Shown piece after piece: positions 1 to 5,885 of a DNA stretch of 7,362 bases. Position 1 is the stretch's first letter. Each line of letters opens with the position of its first letter. The stretch comes from Planctomycetota bacterium (GTDB lineage: Bacteria; Planctomycetota; UBA1135): contig JALUUN010000538.1 of assembly GCA_027021325.1 (NCBI GenBank), positions 1-7,362 on the forward strand, in the 5' to 3' direction. The translations under genes and the position numbers were made by a program. Under the pieces are notes generated by a model. That model was not told the origin of the DNA, did no database searches, and was given only the letters and a program-made list of their open reading frames with translations.

Positions 1-639
1 CCGCCGCGCCTGCTGCACCAGGTTCGTCACCATGACGATGGTGATCTCCTGCTTCAGCTCCTTGAGGACGTCCTCGATGCGCATGGTCGTCACCGGATCC
101 ACGGCGATGGAGAACTCGTCCAGGAGAAGGAGGTCGGGATCCTGGCTCAGGGCGCGGGCGATGGTCAGGCGCTGCTGCTGCCCCCCCGAGAGCAGGCTGC
201 CGAGACTGTCGAGGCGGTCCTTGACCTCGTCCCAGAGGGCGGCGCGGCTCAGGCAGCGCTCCACGATCTCGTCCAGGTCCGTCTTCTTCTTCACGCCTTG
301 CAGGCGCGGCGCCAGGGCGACGTTGTCATAGATGCTCAGGGGCAGACCGACCGGCAGAGGAAAGACGACGCCGATGCGGCTGCGCAGGGCGTAGACATTG
401 CGGACCTCGCGCAGGTCGCGGCCGGCGAAACGGATCGTGCCGTCCACCTTCATGCCGTCCACCATCTCGTTCATGCGGTTGATGGCGCGCAGGAAGGAGG
501 TCTTGCCGCTGTTCGCCGGGCCGATGATGCCGAAGATCTCGTTGCGCCGGACCTCCAGGTTGACGCCTCGCAGGATCTCCTTGGATCCGTAGCGGATCCG
601 GAGGTCGCGCACCTCGAGGACCGGCCTTGCGGTGTTCAC
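1..639 (-). CDS. pstB: PstB, phosphate ABC transporter ATPase (3' end cut off by window edge)
   Basis: This is the cytoplasmic ATPase that would power phosphate import through PstC/PstA. The gene was read by hand: 213 codons are visible, and about 40 C-terminal residues expected for the family lie beyond the left edge. Seen motifs are Walker A GPANSGKT (residues 40-47), the PstB-typical stretch FLRAINRMN after it, PLSIYDNV after the Q-loop, signature LSGGQQQR (150-157), and Walker B LLLLDE with catalytic Glu175. The start is GTG at 639, overlapping the pstA stop as GTGA; an in-frame GTG at 642 is an alternative, and a purine-rich GGGGGAAG precedes both. Oddities: the Q-loop position is Pro94 (VVFP, usually VVFQ), the D-loop region reads DEFSIAVDP rather than DEPTSALDP, and the switch His is Asn206 (VTNLVQQA, usually VTHNMQQA). 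The surrounding PstB-specific residues and the pst context make the assignment firm; whether the variants alter ATPase behaviour is inference. Confidence 0.93.
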   Translation of the reverse strand, partial: MNTARPVLEVRDLRIRYGSKEILRGVNLEVRRNEIFGIIGPANSGKTSFLRAINRMNEMVDGMKVDGTIRFAGRDLREVRNVYALRSRIGVVFPLPVGLPLSIYDNVALAPRLQGVKKKTDLDEIVERCLSRAALWDEVKDRLDSLGSLLSGGQQQRLTIARALSQDPDLLLLDEFSIAVDPVTTMRIEDVLKELKQEITIVMVTNLVQQARR

Positions 640-1517
640 CACTTCTTCTTCCCCCGCAGGTACATGCGGAAGGCGATGGAAACCGAGTTCAGGACCAGCA
701 CCATCCCGATCAAGACCAGGGCGACGCCGAAGGGAAGCTCCTCCGGCACGTCCGGCACCTGCGTTGAGACCACGAACAGATGCAGGGACATGGCCATGGT
801 CTGGTCGAAGACCGACTCCGGCAGCACCGGCAGGAAGAAGGCCGCGCCGGTGAACATGATCGGCGCGGTCTCGCCGACGGTGCGGCTGACCTCAAGGATG
901 ACACCGGTGAGGATGCCGCTCAGGGAGTTGGGCAGGACCACATGGCGGATGGTCTGCCAGCGGGTGGCTCCCATGCTCCAGCAGGCCTCGCGGAAGGCCA
1001 TGGGGACGGCCTGCAGCGACTCGCGGGTGCTGACGATGACGACCGGCAAGGTCATGACCGCCAGCGTCAGGCTCGCCGCCAGGATGCTGGTGCCGAAGCG
1101 GAAGAACAGGACGAAGGCGCCGAGACCGAAGAGCGCGTGGACGATGGAAGGAACGCCGGCGAGGTTGATGATCGCCAGGTTGATGGTCCGGGTCAGCCAG
1201 TTGTCCTTGGCGTACTCACTGAGGTAGATGGCCGCGGCGACGCCGATGGGCACCGAGGCGATCAGGGCCACGAATACCAGCCACAGCGTCCCGACCAGGG
1301 CCGGGAAGATGCCGCCGGCAGTCATGCCGTTGCTCGGCATCGTCGTGAAGAACTCCCAGCTCAGGGCCGGGCTCCCCTTGACGACCAGGACTCCCAGGAT
1401 CAGGGCGACCGGCAGGATCAGGAGCAGGGTCATTCCCAGGAAGACCCCGCGCCAGGCCCGCTCGCGGACGCGGTTGCGGCGGTTCAGGGCAGTCGCCTGG
1501 AACAGACTCGGGCTCAC
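636..1517 (-). CDS. pstA: PstA, phosphate ABC transporter permease
   Basis: This is one of the two inner-membrane permease subunits that form the phosphate channel with PstC. The product has 293 residues, a normal family length. About six hydrophobic segments can be seen: near residues 24-47, 71-100, 112-139, 143-165, 200-230 and 263-287. The cytoplasmic EAA loop that docks to PstB reads REACWSMGATRW (176-187) and is followed by VVLP. SRTVGETAP (211-219) is the conserved GET motif of Pst permeases. The C-terminus is basic (RGKKKW), as expected for a cytoplasmic tail. The start is GTG at 1517, overlapping the pstC stop as GTGA, and its own stop overlaps the pstB GTG in the same way, so translation of pstC-pstA-pstB is probably coupled. 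PstA rather than a second PstC is favoured by TAPI after GET and by gene order. Confidence 0.95.
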   Translation of the reverse strand: MSPSLFQATALNRRNRVRERAWRGVFLGMTLLLILPVALILGVLVVKGSPALSWEFFTTMPSNGMTAGGIFPALVGTLWLVFVALIASVPIGVAAAIYLSEYAKDNWLTRTINLAIINLAGVPSIVHALFGLGAFVLFFRFGTSILAASLTLAVMTLPVVIVSTRESLQAVPMAFREACWSMGATRWQTIRHVVLPNSLSGILTGVILEVSRTVGETAPIMFTGAAFFLPVLPESVFDQTMAMSLHLFVVSTQVPDVPEELPFGVALVLIGMVLVLNSVSIAFRMYLRGKKKW

Positions 1518-2452
1518 GGCTTGCGCTTCCTCCGGCCGCCGTGCAGCACCAGGTCGGCGGTCAGGTTGATGACGAAGGTCACCAGGAACAGGAAGATCCC
1601 GAGGGTGAAGAGCGCCTGGTAGTGCTCGCTCCCGCGGGCGGTCTCGCCGAGCTCGGCGGCGATGGTCGCCGTCAGGGCCCGAACCGAATCGAAAGGGCTG
1701 GTCGGCAGGTGGATGGCGTGGCCGCTCGCCATCAGCACCGCCATGGTCTCGCCGAAGCCGCGGCCGACGCCGAGGAGCACCGCCGCGACGATGCCCTTGC
1801 GCGCCGCCGGCAGGACCACCTTGCGCACCACCTGCCAGCGCGTCGCGCCCATGGCCTCGGCGGCCTCGCGGTAGCTATCGGGGACCGCTTTGAGGGCGTC
1901 CTCGGCGATGGTGGTCATGATCGGCGCCGCCATGAGGCCGAGGATCACACCGGCGTTGAGGATGCACAGCCCGATGGGGACATCGAAGGCCTCGATGATC
2001 AGGGGGTTCATGATCGTGAGACCGATGAAGCCCCAGACCACCGAGGGGATGGCCGCCAGCAGCTCAACGAGGACCTTGAGGAACTCGCGGGTGCGGCCGG
2101 TGGCGAACTCGGCGATGTAGATCGCCGCCCCCAGGGAGAAGGGCACCGCCACGAGCATGGCGAGTCCGGTGACCGAGGCGGTGCCGGCCATCAGGGCCAG
2201 GGCTCCGTACTTCGGCTCGGGGGAGGTCGGCCGCCACTCGATGGAGCCGAAGAACTCCGCAGGATCGAAGCGGTGCAGGAGGAAGCCCGCGCCCTGGGCG
2301 AAGATGAAGACGAAGATCCCGACGATGAAGACGATGCCGGAGAGACCGCCGGCCAGGACCAGGATCCGGAAGACCAGATCCACGAACCAGGCGCGGTCCC
2401 GCCGGTCCAGGGCGGCGAGGCGCTCGTCGGGGAGGGAGGCGCCGGGGCTCAT
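1514..2452 (-). CDS. pstC: PstC, phosphate ABC transporter permease
   Basis: This is the second inner-membrane permease subunit of the Pst phosphate importer, pairing with PstA. It has 312 residues. The N-terminus (1-28) is charged and cytoplasmic. Hydrophobic segments lie near 29-58, 83-115, 126-150, 160-182, 218-245 and 279-304. Family hallmarks are LLAAIPSVVWGFIGL (131-145), the EAA loop REAAEAMGATRW (195-206) followed by VVLP, and GRGFGETMAVLM (230-241), where GETMAV is characteristic of PstC. The ATG at 2452 lies 7 nt after the phoU stop. No strong Shine-Dalgarno sequence is visible there (GAGTCC is the nearest purine stretch), so it is probably translated by coupling to phoU. Its stop overlaps the pstA GTG. 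Confidence 0.95.
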   Translation of the reverse strand: MSPGASLPDERLAALDRRDRAWFVDLVFRILVLAGGLSGIVFIVGIFVFIFAQGAGFLLHRFDPAEFFGSIEWRPTSPEPKYGALALMAGTASVTGLAMLVAVPFSLGAAIYIAEFATGRTREFLKVLVELLAAIPSVVWGFIGLTIMNPLIIEAFDVPIGLCILNAGVILGLMAAPIMTTIAEDALKAVPDSYREAAEAMGATRWQVVRKVVLPAARKGIVAAVLLGVGRGFGETMAVLMASGHAIHLPTSPFDSVRALTATIAAELGETARGSEHYQALFTLGIFLFLVTFVINLTADLVLHGGRRKRKP

Positions 2453-2459
2453 GCCGGAC

Positions 2460-3524
2460 TCAGTCGTCGTCGCGTTCGGCGCCGAGCTTGTCCATCAACT
2501 CCCGGACCCTGGGGGTGATCACCTTGTAGGCCTCCTCGGGATCGCCGTCCAGAGGCAGTCCCCAGGTCAGGGGTATCGTGTGGAAGGGCAGCTTCCCGAG
2601 TCTCTCGACGGCGCCGCTGCCCAGGTCCACCACGATGTCGTAGTCGGCGATCTGATCGAGAATCGTCTCCAGGGGGCGCGGCCGGGCGTCGCTCAGGTCC
2701 AGGCCCTTCTCGATCCCGAAACGGATGTATTCCTCGCGCATGGTCGGCGCCGGGTTCCAGCCGGCACTCTCGAAGCGCCCCAGATCCGGCCAGCCCTTGC
2801 GGGCGTAGGCCTCGGCGAGCTGGCTGGCGCCGTCGTTGCGCTCGTCCAGGAAGAGGACGTCGAAGGTCTTGTGCGGCTTGGTCTCCCCGGTCTCGATGAA
2901 GATCGTCTCCTCGCACAGGTTCTTGGCCTGGTGGATGACGCGTTCCAGCCGGTTGAAGGTCGCCAGCAGCCCGAACAGATCCTGGATGGGACGTTCTCCT
3001 CGCTCGCCCTCCTTGCCGAGGTCGGCGAAGACCTTGTCGAAGGTCGCGGTGATCTGGCCGGCCATGACCATGGTCGCCCGCGCCTGATCCACGTCCCTCT
3101 CACCGAAGGCCTTGAGGGCGCGCTTCAGGAGCCGGCCGGCGTGCTCGCTCATCATGTCGATGTCGTGGGCGACCGGCTCCGGCGGCGGCGAGGAGAGCTG
3201 CAGGGCGGTACGGCCGATGGTGGCGGCGTAGTCGCCGATGCGCTCCAGGGCGATGCTCATGCGCATGGCCGAGGAGACGAAGCGAAGATGCCCGGCGCTC
3301 GGCAGGTGCCGCGCCACGAAGATGTGGCACAGACGGTCCAGGTCCCGGGACAGGCGGTTGACCTCCAGGTCGCCGAGGACGACCTCGGCGGCCTGGGCCT
3401 TGTCCACCTCCAGGACCGAGTGCACCGCCGCCTCGAGGGCTTTCTGCACGCGGTCGCCAAGCTTCAGGACCTGCTTGCGCAGGCGCGTCAGATCCCGCTC
3501 CAGGCGTTCTTCGTAGTGTCCCAT
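2460..3524 (-). CDS. phoU: PhoU fused to a degenerate low-molecular-weight phosphatase / ArsC-like domain
   Basis: PhoU links the Pst transporter to PhoR and represses Pho signalling when phosphate is ample. Here it has 354 residues, against about 215-240 for ordinary PhoU. Residues 1-215 are a PhoU with two three-helix bundles. The first metal-cluster motif is intact (ERIGD, 94-98); the second, normally ERxxDxxxN, reads ERVIHQAKN (194-202), with His in place of Asp. Residues 222-345 resemble an LMW tyrosine phosphatase / thioredoxin-type arsenate reductase: VLFLDERNDGASQLAEAYAR aligns with the family's VLFVCxGNxCRSxMAE, then SAGWNPAP, GLDLSDARPRPLE, DYDIVV and a C-terminal TWGLPLDGDPEEAY. 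The catalytic Cys is Asp227 and the P-loop Arg is Ala233, so phosphatase or reductase chemistry is unlikely; a binding or regulatory role is inference. The ATG at 3524 has GGAGG 4 nt upstream. The gene sits between pstS and pstC rather than after pstB. Confidence 0.92.
   Translation of the reverse strand: MGHYEERLERDLTRLRKQVLKLGDRVQKALEAAVHSVLEVDKAQAAEVVLGDLEVNRLSRDLDRLCHIFVARHLPSAGHLRFVSSAMRMSIALERIGDYAATIGRTALQLSSPPPEPVAHDIDMMSEHAGRLLKRALKAFGERDVDQARATMVMAGQITATFDKVFADLGKEGERGERPIQDLFGLLATFNRLERVIHQAKNLCEETIFIETGETKPHKTFDVLFLDERNDGASQLAEAYARKGWPDLGRFESAGWNPAPTMREEYIRFGIEKGLDLSDARPRPLETILDQIADYDIVVDLGSGAVERLGKLPFHTIPLTWGLPLDGDPEEAYKVITPRVRELMDKLGAERDDD
2463..2861 (-). other. LMW-phosphatase/ArsC-like pseudo-enzyme domain within PhoU
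   Basis: This is the C-terminal third of the PhoU fusion, residues 222-354, joined to the PhoU part by the short linker GETKPHK. Family-like landmarks are the VLF strand and P-loop position, QLAEAYAR helix, SAGWNPAP, DLSDARPRPLE and DYDIVV. The P-loop (2823-2846, residues 227-234) reads DERNDGAS: Asn230 and Ser234 are kept, but the nucleophilic Cys and the phosphate-clamping Arg are absent. The second-half Cys residues used by thioredoxin-type ArsC are also missing (DLGSGAVE stands where VCDxAxxxC is expected). The fold assignment rests on motif spacing alone. Confidence 0.75.
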
Positions 3525-3528
3525 GCTG

Positions 3529-3533
3529 CCTCC
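3529..3533 (-). promoter_or_regulatory. Shine-Dalgarno of phoU
   Basis: The minus strand reads GGAGG, then CAGC, then the ATG at 3524. This site fixes the phoU start and is the only clear ribosome-binding site inside the pst operon. Confidence 0.6.
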
Positions 3534-3559
3534 GGGGGCCTGAACGGGCGCGCTCGGCC

Positions 3560-4426
3560 TCAGTTGACCACCGCCCGCGCCGGAGCGTAGCCCTTCTCGC
3601 GGAGGATGCGCTGCCCCTCCGGGCCGAGGACCCAGTCGAGGTACTCCTTGATCTTGCCGGTGGGTTCGCCGGCGGTGTACATGAAGAGCGGCCGGGCGAT
3701 GGGGTAGCTGCCGTCGGAGGCCGTCTCGACGCTCGGCGCCACCGCCGGATCGCCTTCCTTGCGGGCGATGGGGACCAGCTTGACCTCGTCGGTGGCGTAG
3801 GCCAGGCCGCTGTAGCCGATGGCGCCGGGGGTGTGGCCCACGAGATCCACCACATCCTTGCTGCCGTGCATGTCGCGGGATCCGAGCTTGTACTCGCCGT
3901 CGCCGCCCAGGACCGCCTCCCGGAAGTAGGCGTAGGTGCCGGAGTTGTTCTGGCGGCTGATGCGGATGATCTCGTCGTGGCCCTCGGGCATCTTCACGCC
4001 GAGCTGGGACCAGCGCTCGATGTCGCCGTCCTTGCCGTAGATGCGCCGGAGCTGCTCGAGGGTCAGGGATTCGATCGGGTTGTCCGGATGGACGTAGACC
4101 GCCAGGGCGTCGTAGCCGACGACGAACTCGACAGGCTCGACGCCGTTGTTCTCGGCGGCCTCGATCTCCGACGGCTTCATCTTGCGGCTGCAGTTGGCGA
4201 TGTCCACGGTTCCGTTGATCATCGCCGAGATGCCGGTGCCCGAGCCGCCGCCGCTCACCGCCACGACCACGGTAGGGTCCACCTGCCGGTAGGCTTCGGC
4301 CCAGGCCTGGGCCACGTTCACCAGGGTGTCGGAACCCTTGTTCTGGATGAGGGTCCGCGACTCGCCTCCGCCGCAGGCGGCGAGGAGGAGCAGGGCGAGA
4401 CCGGGGGCGTAGAGAGTCGGTTTCAT
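3560..4426 (-). CDS. pstS: PstS, phosphate-binding lipoprotein
   Basis: This is the extracytoplasmic phosphate receptor that delivers phosphate to PstCA. The product has 288 residues. The N-terminus is a lipoprotein signal: a hydrophobic run (about 9-17), then lipobox LAAC with Cys18 as the lipidation site and a Gly-rich start of the mature chain. Phosphate-loop motifs of the PstS family are present: GSDTL (31-35), GGGSGTG (59-65), DIANCSR (75-81) and RQNNSGTYAYF (158-168), the last matching the family's R-x-x-S-G-T phosphate contact. TPGAIGYSGLAYA (199-211) and the C-terminal YLDWVLGPEGQ (262-272) are also typical. The short, single-domain form resembles the phosphate-binding proteins of many non-enteric bacteria. 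The ATG at 4426 has only weak SD-like sequence (GAAG 4 nt upstream). A 157-nt leader separates it from the Pho-box candidate. It is first in the pst unit, 35 nt before phoU. Confidence 0.94.
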   Translation of the reverse strand: MKPTLYAPGLALLLLAACGGGESRTLIQNKGSDTLVNVAQAWAEAYRQVDPTVVVAVSGGGSGTGISAMINGTVDIANCSRKMKPSEIEAAENNGVEPVEFVVGYDALAVYVHPDNPIESLTLEQLRRIYGKDGDIERWSQLGVKMPEGHDEIIRISRQNNSGTYAYFREAVLGGDGEYKLGSRDMHGSKDVVDLVGHTPGAIGYSGLAYATDEVKLVPIARKEGDPAVAPSVETASDGSYPIARPLFMYTAGEPTGKIKEYLDWVLGPEGQRILREKGYAPARAVVN

Positions 4427-4491
4427 CGCTTCGGGGGTGCCTCGAAGGCCGGGAGAGCGGCCCGGAAGGGCCAGGGAGGGCTCCCGGTTTC

Positions 4492-4529
4492 CCTCCGGAA
4501 CGCCGGCGGGCCGCCGGGCGTTACGGAGG
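4492..4529. other. Long imperfect hairpin in the pstS leader
   Basis: CCTCCG (4492-4497) pairs with CGGAGG (4524-4529). After a one-base mismatch, AACGCC (4499-4504) pairs with GGCGTT (4517-4522), and GGC (4505-4507) continues the stem to GCC (4513-4515) past a one-base bulge. The structure is about 38 nt and very GC-rich. On the minus strand it lies 66-103 nt upstream of the pstS ATG and downstream of the Pho box, so it would be in the 5' leader if transcription starts near the box. No T-run follows on the minus strand, so it is not a classical intrinsic terminator. It could be an attenuator, an RNA-stability element or a phoR-pstS processing site; which of these is not decided by the sequence. 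Confidence 0.5.
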
Positions 4530-4555
4530 CGTCCAGGACCGGCGCCAGGGTCGAA

Positions 4556-4578
4556 CCCGCGGGCGAGGGCACCGCGGG
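4556..4578. repeat. Inverted repeat next to the Pho box
   Basis: CCCGCGG (4556-4562) and CCGCGGG (4572-4578) form a perfect 7-bp inverted repeat with a 9-nt spacer. It lies 5 nt downstream (minus-strand sense) of the Pho-box candidate, where the -10 element and start site of pstS would be expected. It may be an operator or an RNA hairpin, or just GC-rich self-complementarity. Confidence 0.35.
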
Positions 4579-4583
4579 GATTC

Positions 4584-4601
4584 CGTGAAGAACCGGTGAA
4601 G
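4584..4601 (-). promoter_or_regulatory. Pho-box candidate upstream of pstS
   Basis: The minus strand reads CTTCACC-GGTT-CTTCACG: two near-identical 7-mers (6 of 7 identical) with a 4-nt spacer, an 11-bp period. Known PhoB boxes have this same 7-4-7 architecture (E. coli CTGTCAT units), and the actinobacterial PhoP box core GTTCACC shares TTCAC. It lies in the only sizeable gap of the locus, 19 nt after the phoR stop and 157 nt before pstS. A canonical -10 is not visible downstream in the GC-rich sequence. Confidence 0.65.
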
Positions 4602-4620
4602 GCCGCCGAAGAGGCCGGCC

Positions 4621-5847
4621 TCAGCTTCCCCGGGATCCCCGGCCCGGACCGGGAAGCCCGGATGAAGCAGAGTGGAAGCTTGCCAGACCCGCGCCGGGAA
4701 GGGGCCGCGAGGGGTGGTCCGGCAGCTCCACCGCGAAGGTGGAGCCGGCACCCGGCTCCGAGCGCACCGAGATCCGCCCGCCCATGCGCCGCAGGAGGTT
4801 GCGCACGATGGACAGCCCCAGGCCGGTGCCGCCGCTGGCCCGGGACTGGGCCGGGTCGCCACGGAAGAAGCGCTCGAAGATCCGGTTCAGCTTCTCCGGC
4901 TCGATGCCCGAGCCGGTGTCCTCGACCTCCAGGACCAGTCCGCCCATCGGGCGCGGCCGCACGCGCACCTGGATCCTGCCTTCCCGGGTATAGGCGGCGG
5001 CGTTCGAAGCCAGGTTCTGGAGCACCGTGGCGAAGGCGATGCGGTCCACCAGGATCCGGAGCTCCGGGGGCTCGACGGAGACCGCCACCTCCAGGCCCCG
5101 GCCTTCGGCCTCGGCGCGGATCGGGTCCATCACCTCCTCGACCACCGACGCCACCTCGATCTCCTGGGGGACGGTCTTCCAGTCCGGATCCTGGGCCCGC
5201 GCCAGCCCCAGGAGATCCCGGGTCAGATTGCTCAGGGCCTGGGCGTTGCGGCGGGCACGCTGGAGCAGGGTCGGCCGCGTTTCCTCGGGCACCGTGTCCA
5301 GGAGGTCCAGGAGCCCGATGATGGCGGCGATCGGCGTCTGCAGCTGGTGACTGGCGTTCGCCACGAAGTCCCGGCGGCGCTGGTCGATCTCCTCGCGGAC
5401 ACGTTCGTCACGCAGGATCAGGACCCGGCCGCCGCGCGGTGCGGGCGCCAGGGTCAGGGCCAGGGCCAGGACCGCGCCCTCCTCGTCCCGCGCCTCGACC
5501 TGCTGGCGCACGACCTCGTGGCCGGCGGAGGCGCGGACCGCTTCCAGCAGGGCCTCGTCGCGGATGAGCTCCTGGAGGCGCGGCCGTTCCGCCCCCCCGC
5601 CGCCCTCCGGCGCCCGCACCAGCCGCCGCGCCGCCGCGTTGGCGGCCAGGACCCGGTCCGAAGCGTCCACCAGGATCACGCCCTCCTCCAGGAGGTCCAG
5701 GGCGCGGCGAAGGCCCTCGACCGCCTCGCCGCGCAGGCGCAGGGCCTCGGCCCGGCGCCGCTGCAGCCGCCGGGCGAGCCACCAGCCGCCGGCTGCACCC
5801 AGGAGAACCAGCCCGGCGCCGGTGAGGAGGGAGTCCGTGGAAGGCAT
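4621..5847 (-). CDS. phoR: PhoR-type phosphate-regulon sensor histidine kinase
   Basis: This is a membrane-bound histidine kinase expected to phosphorylate PhoB when phosphate is scarce, under control of PhoU and Pst. It has 408 residues. A single N-terminal membrane segment (about 7-25) is followed by a basic linker, which fits PhoR kinases that sense from inside the cell rather than through a periplasmic domain. Residues 44-145 are PAS-like (LLEEGVILVDASDRVLAAN). The dimerisation/phosphoacceptor H-box is FVANASHQLQTPIAAI with His167. ATP-binding boxes follow: N-box NLASNAAAYT (278-287), G1 EDTGSGI (309-315), F-box IFERFFRGD (323-331) and G2 GGTGLGLSIVR (339-349). The residue after His is Gln168 instead of the usual Glu. 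The last ~30 residues are a Gly/Pro/Ser-rich tail. It starts 38 nt after phoB, with no strong SD, so cotranscription with phoB is likely. Confidence 0.9.
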   Translation of the reverse strand: MPSTDSLLTGAGLVLLGAAGGWWLARRLQRRRAEALRLRGEAVEGLRRALDLLEEGVILVDASDRVLAANAAARRLVRAPEGGGGAERPRLQELIRDEALLEAVRASAGHEVVRQQVEARDEEGAVLALALTLAPAPRGGRVLILRDERVREEIDQRRRDFVANASHQLQTPIAAIIGLLDLLDTVPEETRPTLLQRARRNAQALSNLTRDLLGLARAQDPDWKTVPQEIEVASVVEEVMDPIRAEAEGRGLEVAVSVEPPELRILVDRIAFATVLQNLASNAAAYTREGRIQVRVRPRPMGGLVLEVEDTGSGIEPEKLNRIFERFFRGDPAQSRASGGTGLGLSIVRNLLRRMGGRISVRSEPGAGSTFAVELPDHPSRPLPGAGLASFHSASSGLPGPGRGSRGS

Positions 5848-5885
5848 GGAAGCGGCCCGCCCCCGGCCATCCTAGGTGCCGGCTC

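Noticed and set aside
298..2518. Long plus-strand open frames at 298-1227, 780-1622 and 1541-2518.
   Set aside because: All are antisense to pstB, pstA and pstC, with compositions rich in Arg, Gly, Gln and Asp and no recognisable domain.
2463..2861. The ArsC-like domain as a working arsenate reductase, making this an arsenic-resistance locus.
   Set aside because: The catalytic Cys residues and P-loop Arg are missing and no other ars gene is present in the window.
2157..3590. A 477-codon open frame on the plus strand, opposite pstC and phoU.
   Set aside because: It lies antisense to two well-recognised genes, has no family motif and starts without an SD. Long antisense frames are expected in GC-rich coding sequence.
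4492..4529. The long hairpin as a rho-independent terminator of phoR.
   Set aside because: No T-run follows on the minus strand, and it lies downstream of the Pho box, within the likely pstS leader.
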